Positions 36,877 to 45,298 of a stretch of 64,000 nucleotides of DNA are shown in pieces (positions within the stretch are counted from its first letter, which is position 1; every line of letters begins with the position of its first letter). The position numbers and the translations under genes are program-made. Below the pieces are notes generated by a model. It saw only the letters and a program-made list of their open reading frames with translations, had not been told where the DNA came from and searched no databases. Source of the DNA: Roseiarcus sp963758335 (lineage in GTDB: Bacteria; Pseudomonadota; Alphaproteobacteria; Rhizobiales; Beijerinckiaceae); assembly GCA_963758335.1 (NCBI GenBank), contig CAVWVF010000004.1, positions 1,240,001 through 1,304,000 of the forward strand. The letters run 5' to 3'.

Positions 36877-37506
36877 ATGCCTACGCCTCCGCCCAAGCCA
36901 AGCATTTTCATCAGCTACGCCCATGCGGACGAGCCCGAGAAGCCGTCCGAGGGCGAGGTCAGGTGGCTTTCCTTTGTGACCGGCCATCTGCGGCCGGCCG
37001 AGGAGATCGGCGCGTTCGAAATCTGGACGGAGCCGCTCGCGCCCGACCCGGATCTGGATCCCGAAATCGAGCGCAAGCTGCGCGCCTGCGACGTGTTTGT
37101 CCCGCTTGTTTCGCCTCATTCGCTCGCGTTCGAGGCGGCCGTCGGCAGCCAAATCGCAATCATCCGCGAGCGCCAGGCCAGGGGCGAGGGCGTCACTCTC
37201 TATCCGCTCCTCCTGACGCCGTCGCCCGGGACCGCGCTGGACCTCGGAGAGGGTCTGCGGCCGCTCGGAGGCAGGCCTTTTTCGAGCTACGTCGCCGCGG
37301 AGCGGGACCGGCAAATGCTGGACGCGGCCGATGAGATCGTGGAAATGGCTGCGGACGCAGCGGCGCTGAAGAAAGGGCGACGGTCGCGATCGCGAGCGGT
37401 TTCGCCAATTCCGCCGGCTTCGCCGCGGCGGCTGGCCCACGAGTGGCGCGGGCAGAAGCCCGAGATCAGCGGCCAAGAATTGCTTGGGGTTTGGCTGAAG
37501 ACTTAA
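36877..37506 (+). CDS. TIR-domain protein, N-terminal part
   Basis: A 209-residue product with a TIR fold: the beta-A/box-1 segment PSIFISYAHADE, FEIWTEPLAPDPDL, then RKLRACDVFVPLVSPHSL and YPLLLTPSPG. A glutamate in SLAFEAAVG is at about the place of the NADase catalytic residue, so NAD+ cleavage is possible but unproven. The stop TAA at 37504 is followed in the same frame by SPQVSAAIAARVALRLAP. This looks like the continuation of a longer protein in which a CAA (Gln) became TAA. TIR proteins in bacteria often serve in anti-phage defence. No partner gene is seen. Confidence 0.72.
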   Translation: MPTPPPKPSIFISYAHADEPEKPSEGEVRWLSFVTGHLRPAEEIGAFEIWTEPLAPDPDLDPEIERKLRACDVFVPLVSPHSLAFEAAVGSQIAIIRERQARGEGVTLYPLLLTPSPGTALDLGEGLRPLGGRPFSSYVAAERDRQMLDAADEIVEMAADAAALKKGRRSRSRAVSPIPPASPRRLAHEWRGQKPEISGQELLGVWLKT

Positions 37507-38207
37507 AGCCCCCAAGTCTCGGCCGCAATCGCGGCGCGGGTGGCGTTGCGCCTGGCGCCGTGCCGGGGGCGGATCGAAAAAAGCAGCTCCGCGTTCCTGG
37601 ATTCGACGAGCGCGATCTTTCGAGCGAGCGCGCTGGCGCTGGTCTCAGCCAAATATCCAAACCGAACCAATGAGTTGCGCGCCGCCGCGCTTGTCGCCGC
37701 GGAACGCGCCGCCGCCGCACGCGTCTTCGAGGCCCTTGCCCTCGGCGCCGCGCCACCGCCGTTGCTGACGCCGGCACCCTCGATTCCGCCTTCGCCGCCC
37801 CCGCCCCCTTCGCCTCCGCCTACGCCGCCGCCGCCGGCGCCGGCGATCCGGCCTTTCGGATGGAAATTCGCTTCGACGCCGCCGCTCTGCAAACGCTGGG
37901 CGCCCGCGGGCTGGCGGACTTGCCTCTCTGGTGCGAAAGCCTTCCCGACTGGTGGAGGAACGATTGGGAGAGTCTGAAAGCGGCGCTCTCGAGCGACGAA
38001 GGGTGGGACGTCTGGATCGAATGGTACGAAGAGCGCCTGCGCGGCGGATCGCGCGGCGAGGCACACGAGTTCGTCTTCGCCAGCGTACCGCCAGATGTCT
38101 GGGACAAGGGGCCCGCGGCGGCGAATGCGTGGATCCGCGAGCATCTGCCGAAGGATCCGCGCGGTTCGAGCCCGCCTGACTTTCCGCCGCTGCCAGGGCC
38201 GGTTTGA
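37507..38207 (+). pseudogene. C-terminal remainder of the TIR gene (Ala-rich linker plus Trp-rich domain)
   Basis: After the TAA at 37504-37506 the same frame continues with an Ala-rich helical region (IFRASALALVSAKYPNRTNE). Near 37745 the frame shifts, and TLDSAFAAPAPFASAYAAAA leads into MEIRFDAAALQTLGARGLAD. A domain rich in Trp and acidic residues follows: LPDWWRNDWESLKAAL, WDVWIEWYEERLRGG and GPAAANAWIREHLP. In my recollection this tail follows various N-terminal modules in Hyphomicrobiales. The last piece alone is open from ATG 37860 to 38207 (115 aa) and could be translated. Function unknown. Confidence 0.62.
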
Positions 38208-38325
38208 CGGCGAGCGCATCCGAGTTGCGCACGCCTTCTTCCGTCCATACCTCTGCCGTCACCGCATCGGCGTCGTTCGACTCTTTTTGGCTTCCCGCGA
38301 CCGCGGCAATTCCCGCCGTTCGCTT

Positions 38326-39975
38326 TTACCGTCCCGGATACCAGTAGGCCGCCTGGGGCTTGGAGCGGTCGAGGACGACGAACTGGTTGGCGAACACACG
38401 GTAGGTGGGGCTCCATTCGCCGTCCGGCCATTGCACCCGGATCTCCGCCCGCTCCGCCGTGCCGAGGCCGACGTGGATCCAGCCCGCATGGCCCGAGGCG
38501 TCTCCACCGCCGACCTCGACGGTGCGGGTCTGGGTGCGCACGCCAGTCTTGACCGAAATTTTCGCTCCGACCGCGTTGCGGTTGGGGTTCGGCTCGACGA
38601 GCCACATTTCCGTCCAGTTGCCCATCGGGATTGTCGACCCGTCGTCGCACTTGGCGCCGAGATTGCGGAAGAGCGCGACATTCGAACCGCGGTCGATCTG
38701 CAAGATGTCGAGCATGCCGTCGAGGTTGAAATCGGCGATCAGCGCCCCGCGGCCCGTGCGGTTGCCGGCGATGCCCGAAAGATCGCCGGCCTCCGCGAAC
38801 TTGCCGCTCCACTGGCCGAGAAGCAGGTTGCTCGGATCGTAGGCGGCGAAATCGGGCATCTGCGGCAGGTTGCCCTTGGAGACGAAGATGTCGAGGAGGC
38901 CGTCGTTGTTGAAGTCGGCGAATTCGGCGTGCCAGGCGGTCGAGGGCCGCCTGTCGCCGCCCGTATAGGGGATGTGCGCCGTCGCGCCGACTTCTCCGGC
39001 GACGTCGCGATAGACCGGAAGCTCGCCCCGGCCGGCCTCGTCCGGATCGAGTTTTTGCAGCTTCTCGTCGCCCATGGAAGTGAGGAAATACTCGGGATAG
39101 CCCGAGCCGTCGATGTCGCCCTCGGCGATGCCCATGCCGAAGATCGACAGATGCCGCCACCCGTCGGCGCGGGTGTAGGGACGCGGCGTCTTGCCCGGCT
39201 CGATGCGCCACATCTGCTCCTCGCCGCCGCGATAATACTGGCGGTCGTTCGATATGCGGAGCGACGGGACGCCCGACTTGTTCCAGTCGGTGAACAGCAT
39301 CGAGAGCGCGCAGAAGCCGGGCGCGAGCGGCGTGCGCACCGAATAGTCGGGACGGTCGCCGGGCTGCGGCCGATAGAGCGAGTTCTCCTCGCACGTGCCC
39401 CAGGGCGAGCCCGGCGCGTCGCGATCGACATAATGGCCGATCGCCAAGGTCGGGAATTTCTGCCCCGGCTCCCATTCGGCGGCGAACGAGGTCGTCCAGC
39501 CCGAATCGCCGTCGAAATTCCATTCCCTGTTGGCGCGGGTGAAGGTGCAGTCGGGCCCGCCCTCGAGCAGGAGACTTGCGCCGACCCTGAGCACGAACAG
39601 GTCCATGTGGCCGTCGCCGTCGATGTCGATCGGATAGGCGCCGATGACGTTGGTCAGGAGCTTCGGATCGATGTCGAGCGGCTTCTCCTCGAATTTGAGC
39701 GGCCCGCCGGCCTTCGACCTGTTGACGAACAGTTTCGCCGGGTTCTTGCCGCCGGCGAGGAACACCGAGGGAAAGCCGGAGCCGTCGCAGTCGAAGGCCG
39801 CTCCGCCGCCGCCGACGAAGAATTCCCAAGGACCGTCGTAGACGCTGTGGAGGCCCGCGGCCTCCGCCTCTTCGTGCATGACCGGGACGTCGCCGACCGG
39901 CCGGAGCGGGCCGTTGGCGGCGCGCACGGCGGCGAAGACGAACACGAACGAGAGGAGAAAGACGACGATCCGCAT
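38326..39975 (-). CDS. CRTAC1-type FG-GAP repeat protein (ASPIC/UnbV C-terminus)
   Basis: A 549-residue secreted protein. The signal peptide spans residues 1-20 (IVVFLLSFVFVFAAVRAANG). Several FG-GAP calcium-binding beta-propeller repeats follow, e.g. FDCDGSGFPSVFLAGG, IDIDGDGHMDLFVLR, FADFNNDGLLDIFVSKG and IADFNLDGMLDILQIDR. The C-terminal ASPIC/UnbV domain includes VGAKISVKTG and EIRVQWPDGEWS. Its start overlaps the stop of the di-heme cytochrome gene (ATGA), so the two are made together. Role unknown; a periplasmic or surface partner of the cytochrome is inferred. Confidence 0.88.
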   Translation of the reverse strand: MRIVVFLLSFVFVFAAVRAANGPLRPVGDVPVMHEEAEAAGLHSVYDGPWEFFVGGGGAAFDCDGSGFPSVFLAGGKNPAKLFVNRSKAGGPLKFEEKPLDIDPKLLTNVIGAYPIDIDGDGHMDLFVLRVGASLLLEGGPDCTFTRANREWNFDGDSGWTTSFAAEWEPGQKFPTLAIGHYVDRDAPGSPWGTCEENSLYRPQPGDRPDYSVRTPLAPGFCALSMLFTDWNKSGVPSLRISNDRQYYRGGEEQMWRIEPGKTPRPYTRADGWRHLSIFGMGIAEGDIDGSGYPEYFLTSMGDEKLQKLDPDEAGRGELPVYRDVAGEVGATAHIPYTGGDRRPSTAWHAEFADFNNDGLLDIFVSKGNLPQMPDFAAYDPSNLLLGQWSGKFAEAGDLSGIAGNRTGRGALIADFNLDGMLDILQIDRGSNVALFRNLGAKCDDGSTIPMGNWTEMWLVEPNPNRNAVGAKISVKTGVRTQTRTVEVGGGDASGHAGWIHVGLGTAERAEIRVQWPDGEWSPTYRVFANQFVVLDRSKPQAAYWYPGR

Positions 39976-41393
39976 CACGGCGCCTCGATCACCAGAGAGC
40001 GCAGAAAGGCGACGATGCTGTCGCGCTTGTCCGGCTCGAGCGCGAGATAGGCGTCGCGGGAAAAGCGCGCGTCGCCGCCGTGCGCCGCGATGATTTCGTC
40101 GAGCATGCGGAATTGGCCGTTGTGGCCGTAGGGCGCGGTCGAGCCGATTCCCCAGAGCCGCGGCGTCAAGAAAACGTCGCGCTCGACAAAGCGTTGCGCC
40201 TGCAATTCGTTGCCGAGCGCGGCGACCTCGTCGTCGACGATGAGATGACGCTTGAGGTCGCTGAAGAGCGGGATCAGCCACTCGCCCTTGTCGTTCCGTT
40301 TGAGCGTCCTGGCGAAGGGGAGCGTGGAGAGGTCGATGCGGATCGGCGTTTTGACTTCCGGCGTACGCAGGGTTCCCGCCATGTCGTAGGGCGCGGGGTC
40401 GGTGAAGACGAGCGACTTCAAGGGCAATGTCTCGACGTGGCAAGACGGACAGCCGATGGCGTCGAACTCTCTTGCGCCTTCGGCCGCCGCCCGGCGCCAG
40501 TCGTCCGGCAGATCGGTCTTCACCGTCGGCGGCGGCAGCGTCGCCTGGAAGGCGACGAGGGCGGAGACGTCGCCGGCCGTCACCGCGTCGGGCACGCCGC
40601 TCTCGGCGAAATCGTGGCTGCCGGTCCAACGCACGCCGAAGCGCTCGACCGCCTCCATGCCGTGATGAACGTTGAGCGCGTTGATGGTGAACTGCCGGAG
40701 CGAAGTGAATACGCCCTTGCGGCTGAATGGGCGCACGATGAGGTCGTCGTCGACCCCGTCGACCGAATCGAGGTCGACGATGCCGTCCGGATGGGCGACG
40801 ATCCAGCCGAAGCGCACGCCCTTGCTGACGAGGTCCGCTCGGACGTCGGCGCCGGAGGCGCAGGCGCGCTTGACGGCGTCGGAGCGGATCGCCTGCAGGT
40901 CCGCCGTCATCTCACGCGCCAGCAGCTCGACCAGCCCTGCGCCCATGATCGCGATCGTGTGGCGTTCGCTGGAGAACGAGGGGTCGATATTGTCGAACTG
41001 CGCGCTCTCGAACCCTTCCGACACGAAGGCGTTGGAGACGTCGTCGCCGGAGCCGCCCTCGATCGGATCGTTGTGGCAGCCGAAGCAGGAGTTCGAGTCG
41101 GGGCCGCTCGTGCGGGTGAAGGGCGGATTGACGCCGGTCTTGCGCTTGGTCGGGATGATGGCCTGGGTCGCCTGCGGCCGTCCCGCGCCGTCCACGGTGG
41201 TGAACTTCGCCTTGAACAGCGCGCGGCCGCGCTCGATGAGGGCGGGGAGCGCCGAAGGACCGGCCGCGGCGACCAAGTCGAAGTCGACGTGAGAGGTGAA
41301 GACCCGCTCGTCCCAACTGCCGCCGATCGCGGCGCCTGCCGCAAGGACAGCGAACGCGCCGAGCGCGGCGGATACTCCCAAGGCCCGTTTCAT
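39975..41393 (-). CDS. Di-heme oxidoreductase (DHOR/MauG-like) cytochrome
   Basis: A 472-residue exported protein with a signal peptide (LGVSAALGAFAVLAAGAAIG) and two heme c sites, CFGCHND and CPSCHVE. The segment LWGIGSTAPYGHNGQFRMLDEI, followed by IIAAHGG, is typical of di-heme cytochrome c peroxidase/DHOR proteins. The family oxidises peroxide, thiols or protein side chains; the substrate is not evident here. ATG 41393 is chosen because it starts the signal peptide. It is the first gene of a coupled pair with the CRTAC1-type protein and is divergent from a LacI regulator. Confidence 0.88.
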   Translation of the reverse strand: MKRALGVSAALGAFAVLAAGAAIGGSWDERVFTSHVDFDLVAAAGPSALPALIERGRALFKAKFTTVDGAGRPQATQAIIPTKRKTGVNPPFTRTSGPDSNSCFGCHNDPIEGGSGDDVSNAFVSEGFESAQFDNIDPSFSSERHTIAIMGAGLVELLAREMTADLQAIRSDAVKRACASGADVRADLVSKGVRFGWIVAHPDGIVDLDSVDGVDDDLIVRPFSRKGVFTSLRQFTINALNVHHGMEAVERFGVRWTGSHDFAESGVPDAVTAGDVSALVAFQATLPPPTVKTDLPDDWRRAAAEGAREFDAIGCPSCHVETLPLKSLVFTDPAPYDMAGTLRTPEVKTPIRIDLSTLPFARTLKRNDKGEWLIPLFSDLKRHLIVDDEVAALGNELQAQRFVERDVFLTPRLWGIGSTAPYGHNGQFRMLDEIIAAHGGDARFSRDAYLALEPDKRDSIVAFLRSLVIEAP

Positions 41394-41555
41394 GTCCCTC
41401 GCCTCGCCGACGTCACGGCGCATCGTTGGCTTCTCTTTGTCACGCTCCGGGAGCGCCTCGCAAGCGCAATCGATCGGGCGAAGCGCTGTCGCCCTCCAAA
41501 TCTGAGTTGCGCACCTCAACGCTGATTGCTATGGGTGACTGCAAAGAGCCTGGAT

Positions 41556-42587
41556 ATGGCGGCAAGCCACCTTACTCTGAGGGACATCGCACGGGAGGCA
41601 GGCGTCAGCGTGGCGACCCTTGACCGCGTCTTGCACGGCCGGGCCGGCGTGCGTGAGGACACCGCCCGGAGGGTGCGGGAGACGATCGATCGATACGGGT
41701 TTCGACCTACCGCGGCGGCGGCGCAACTGGCGCGCGGCCGGTGGAGCAGGTTCGCCTTCGTGATGCCGACCGGATCCAACGTCTTCATGCAGGCGATCCT
41801 CGGCCATGTCGGCGAAATGTCCGGCTGGCTCGGCGCCCGCCGGGCGAGCGTCGAGACGATCATGGCCGAGGTCTTCAATCCCGCGGCGCTCACAACCACT
41901 TTGGAATCGCTGGCCGGTCGCTATGACGGGATCGCCGTGGTGGCGCTCGACCATCAGAGCGTGCGCGCGGCGATCGACGATCTGGTGGCCGGCGGAACAT
42001 ATGTGGTTACGCTCGTCTCCGACGTGCCGGGCTCCCGCCGGCATCACTACGTCGGAATCGACAATGTCGCGGCCGGGCGGACGGCGGGCTCGCTCATGGG
42101 ACGTTTCATGGGCGGGCGAGCCGGCAATGTCGGGGTCGTGGCGGGCTCGCAGGCGCTGCGCGACCACGCGGAGCGCATCTTCGGCTTCAATCAGGTGATC
42201 AGCCTGGAATTCCCGCAGCTCGGCGTGCTGGGCCTGGTTGAGGGAGGCGATCGGGATGATGTCAGCGAAATCCTCACGGCGAGGTTGCTCACCGATCATC
42301 CTGATTTGATTGGCGTCTACAACGCCGGCGCCGGAGTCGCCGGGGTCGCCAAGGCGATCGCGGACGCGGGCCGCGAGACGAGCCTCGTCTTCATCGGCCA
42401 CGATCTGACGCCCTTCACTCGCCGCTGCCTCATTCGCGGCGCCATGGACGCGGTCATCGTCCAGGATCCGGGCCACGAAGCGCGCTCGGCCATCCGGGTG
42501 CTGCTTTCGCTGGCGCGGAACGAACCCATTCTGGCCGAGCAGGAGAAGATTCGCATCGATATCGTGATGAGGGACAATTTGCCGTGA
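41556..42587 (+). CDS. LacI-family regulator of the xyl-type transporter
   Basis: A 343-residue repressor. The N-terminal helix-turn-helix is LTLRDIAREAGVSVATLDRVLHG, followed by the hinge helix (RPTAAAAQLARG) and a periplasmic-binding-protein-like sensor domain, e.g. YDGIAVVALDHQSV and YNAGAGVAGVAKAI. ATG 41556 is preferred over upstream in-frame starts because it places the HTH normally. It lies 190 bp upstream of xylF and is probably its local regulator; the ligand is inferred to be a pentose or similar sugar. Confidence 0.9.
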   Translation: MAASHLTLRDIAREAGVSVATLDRVLHGRAGVREDTARRVRETIDRYGFRPTAAAAQLARGRWSRFAFVMPTGSNVFMQAILGHVGEMSGWLGARRASVETIMAEVFNPAALTTTLESLAGRYDGIAVVALDHQSVRAAIDDLVAGGTYVVTLVSDVPGSRRHHYVGIDNVAAGRTAGSLMGRFMGGRAGNVGVVAGSQALRDHAERIFGFNQVISLEFPQLGVLGLVEGGDRDDVSEILTARLLTDHPDLIGVYNAGAGVAGVAKAIADAGRETSLVFIGHDLTPFTRRCLIRGAMDAVIVQDPGHEARSAIRVLLSLARNEPILAEQEKIRIDIVMRDNLP

Positions 42588-42648
42588 AGAGGTCGCGCGG
42601 GCGTGGCGCGTCGCAGCCGCTAAGGCTGCCTTCGAGAGGCGGGGTCAT

Positions 42649-42663
42649 CCGGCTGTCAGCCGG
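42649..42663 (+). promoter_or_regulatory. Perfect 15-bp dyad between LacI gene and xylF
   Basis: CCGGCTG-T-CAGCCGG lies 62 bp after the regulator stop and 115 bp before the xylF start. A second dyad, CGAGCGCTCG, is at 42669-42678. Either could be a LacI-type operator; the first could also be a weak terminator stem. Confidence 0.35.
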
Positions 42664-42777
42664 TTGCGCGAGCGCTCGAACACGGGTTACTGTGACGGTC
42701 GCGCCCGATCGTCCGGTCAGATAGCGATCCAAGAGTTTTTAGCCGGTCCTCGAGGGACCTTTAGTGGAGGAAAAGCA

Positions 42778-43839
42778 ATGAAACTTGCAAAGACACTGGT
42801 GCTGGGGGCGACGTTGCTCGCCTCCGTAAGCCTGACGTCGATCGCCGCGCTGGCGAAGGACATCACGGTCGGCATCTCCTGGTCGAATTTTCAGGAAGAG
42901 CGCTGGAAGACCGACGAGGCGGCGATCAAGGCGGCGCTCGCCCCTTCGGGCGCCAAGTATATCTCGGCCGACGCGCAGGCCAATCCAACCAAGCAGCTCG
43001 CCGATGTCGAAAGCCTCATCGCCAAGGGCGCCAACGTGCTCATCGTCCTGGCGATGGACAACGAGGCGATTCTGCCAGCAGTCAAGAAGGCGACCGACGA
43101 AGGCATTCCGGTCATCGCCTATGACCGCCTGATCGAGAGCCCGAACGTGCTCTACATCACCTTCGACAACGTCGAGGTCGGGCGCATGATGGCGAAAGCG
43201 GTCGAGAAAGTGAAGCCCGCCGGCAACTACGCCTTCATCAAGGGCGACAAGGGCGACGCCAACGCCAACTTCCTGTTCTCGGGCATCATGGAAGTCCTGA
43301 AGCCGGCGATCGACGCCGGCAAGATCAAGAACGTCGGCGAGACCTACACCGACACTTGGAAGCCCGACAACGCCCAGAAGGAAATGGAGCAGATCCTCAC
43401 CAAGAACAACAACAAGGTCGACGCGGTGGTGGCCGAGAACGACGGCATGGCGGGCGGCGTCGTCGCCGCGCTCGCGGCGCAGGGCCTCGCCGGCGTCGTG
43501 CCGGTGTCCGGCCAGGATGGGGATCACGCCGCGATCAACCGCATCGCGCTCGGAACCCAGACCGTCTCGATCTGGAAGGACGCGCGCGATCTCGGCAAGA
43601 CCGCGGGCGCGGCGGCCGTCGAGCTCGGGGACGGCAAGAAGCGGAGCCAAATCACCACCGACCTCGGCGGCGTGAAGCCCTTCTCGGGCGGACCAAAGCA
43701 CATGACGATCGACGGCATCCTCTTGACCCCGCTCGCCGTCACCAAGGCCAACCTCAATGTCATCGTCGACAAGGGCTGGATCACCAAGGCGGAAGTCTGC
43801 GCCGGCGTGAAGCCCGAGATGACCCCGTATTGCAAGTGA
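42778..43839 (+). CDS. xylF: Xylose-type sugar ABC transporter, substrate-binding protein
   Basis: A 353-residue periplasmic binding protein. The signal peptide (residues 1-23, ending IAALA) is followed by KDITVGISWSNFQEERWKTD, typical of XylF. The ligand-site regions AYDRLIESPNVLYITFDN and VAENDGMAGG are also present, with PVSGQDGDHAAINRI. The RBS GGAGGAAA precedes ATG 42778. It binds D-xylose or a related sugar and delivers it to XylH. A strong intercistronic hairpin follows, which would favour high expression of this component. Confidence 0.92.
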   Translation: MKLAKTLVLGATLLASVSLTSIAALAKDITVGISWSNFQEERWKTDEAAIKAALAPSGAKYISADAQANPTKQLADVESLIAKGANVLIVLAMDNEAILPAVKKATDEGIPVIAYDRLIESPNVLYITFDNVEVGRMMAKAVEKVKPAGNYAFIKGDKGDANANFLFSGIMEVLKPAIDAGKIKNVGETYTDTWKPDNAQKEMEQILTKNNNKVDAVVAENDGMAGGVVAALAAQGLAGVVPVSGQDGDHAAINRIALGTQTVSIWKDARDLGKTAGAAAVELGDGKKRSQITTDLGGVKPFSGGPKHMTIDGILLTPLAVTKANLNVIVDKGWITKAEVCAGVKPEMTPYCK

Positions 43840-43873
43840 GCTGACCGCCCCTTGGCAGGGTGAAACCAACGAA

Positions 43874-43902
43874 GGCCGCGCCGCTCTCACGGCGGCGCGG
43901 CC
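43874..43902 (+). terminator. Intercistronic stem-loop after xylF
   Basis: GGCCGCGCCGC (43874-43884) and GCGGCGCGGCC (43892-43902) form a perfect 11-bp stem around a 7-nt loop. No T-run follows, so it is more likely an mRNA-stabilising or attenuating hairpin than a full terminator. Binding-protein genes often have one. Confidence 0.6.
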
Positions 43903-43969
43903 CCTTAAGAAACGCGACGCGCGCCAGGTTAGCGGCGACGTTGGAAAAAAGCGAACACAGGGAGAGAGC

Positions 43970-45295
43970 ATGACCTCCGCAGCGCCGGGCGCAGCCAGCG
44001 CCGCTCCGAATGAGCCGGCCATCCGCAGGCTGCTGCGCGCCACCGAGATCGACACGCGCATGATCGGCATGATCGCCGCGCTGGCGCTGATCTGGGTCGG
44101 ATTCAACGTCTACACGCAGATTTCGACGGGCGAGGGCGTGTTCTTGACGCCGCGCAATCTGTGGAACCTGACGGTCCAGACCTCGTCGATCGCGGTGATG
44201 GCGACCGGCATGGTGCTGGTCATCGTCATGCGCCACATTGACTTGTCGGTCGGTTCGATCGTCGGTTTCGTCTCGACCATCGTCGGCGTCACTCAGGTCT
44301 GGTTCCTGCCCCACTATCTCGGCCTCGACAACCCCTTGACCTGGATCATTACGGTGATCCTCGCGCTCGTCGTCGGCGCCGCCATCGGCGGGTTCCAGGG
44401 CGCGATCGTCGCCTATCTCGGCGTTCCCGCCTTCATCGTCACCCTCGGCGGACAATTGTTCTGGCGCGGCGCCGCCTGGTGGGTGACGACGGGCGCGACG
44501 ATCGCGCCGCTCGACGAACGGTTCTCGTTGATCGGCGGCGGTCCGCGCGGCTCGATCGGCGGTACGGCGAGCTGGGCGCTCGCCGCGCTCGCCTGCATCG
44601 GCATTGTGTTTGGTCTCTATTCCCGCCGTCAAAGGCGCGCGCGCTACAACTTCCCGCAGCGGCCGATGTGGGCGGAGTACCTGATCGCCGTCGTCGGCTG
44701 CTTCATCGCCCTCGGCGCCACTGCGATCGTCAACGCCTATCCCTGGCCGGAGCGCGTCGCTGCAGCATATGCCGAGGCCAACCACATACAGGCGCCGGAG
44801 GGCGGTCTCATCATTCCGACCGGCTATGCGATCCCGGTTCTGATCGCGCTCGTCGCCGGCGGCGTGATGACCTTCGTCGCCAAGCGCACCCGCTTCGGCC
44901 GTTACGTCTATGCGATCGGCGGCAATCCAGACGCGGCCGAACTCGCCGGCATCAACACGAAGATGATCACCATCGCCGTCTTCGCCGTGATGGGCCTGCT
45001 CGCCGGCGTTTCCGCCTGCATCAACTCGGCCCGCCTTGACTCGGCGACCAATGCGCTCGGCACGCTCGACGAGCTCTATGTCATCGCCGCCGCGGTGATC
45101 GGCGGCACCTCGCTCGCCGGCGGCGTCGGCACCATCTACGGCGCGTTGATCGGCGCCTTCGTTATCCAGTCGCTGCAGTCGGGCATGGTGCTGCTCGGCT
45201 TCGACGCGGCCTTCCAGCAGATGGTGGTCGGCGCCGTCCTGGTCGCGGCGGTCGGCATCGACACCTTCTATCGTCGCAGAACCGCCAAGGGATAA
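43970..45295 (+). CDS. xylH: Xylose-type sugar ABC transporter, permease
   Basis: A 441-residue inner-membrane permease with about ten hydrophobic segments. Family segments include VIVMRHIDLSVGSIVGFVST (the conserved DLSVGS of the RbsC/XylH class), VTLGGQLFWRGAAWW, and the cytoplasmic coupling region VYAIGGNPDAAELAGI. The ending has VIGGTSLAGGVGTIYGAL. The size fits XylH, which is longer than RbsC. It lies between xylF and the ATPase gene, 3 bp before the latter. The sugar is inferred from XylF similarity. Confidence 0.92.
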   Translation: MTSAAPGAASAAPNEPAIRRLLRATEIDTRMIGMIAALALIWVGFNVYTQISTGEGVFLTPRNLWNLTVQTSSIAVMATGMVLVIVMRHIDLSVGSIVGFVSTIVGVTQVWFLPHYLGLDNPLTWIITVILALVVGAAIGGFQGAIVAYLGVPAFIVTLGGQLFWRGAAWWVTTGATIAPLDERFSLIGGGPRGSIGGTASWALAALACIGIVFGLYSRRQRRARYNFPQRPMWAEYLIAVVGCFIALGATAIVNAYPWPERVAAAYAEANHIQAPEGGLIIPTGYAIPVLIALVAGGVMTFVAKRTRFGRYVYAIGGNPDAAELAGINTKMITIAVFAVMGLLAGVSACINSARLDSATNALGTLDELYVIAAAVIGGTSLAGGVGTIYGALIGAFVIQSLQSGMVLLGFDAAFQQMVVGAVLVAAVGIDTFYRRRTAKG

Positions 45296-45298
45296 GCC

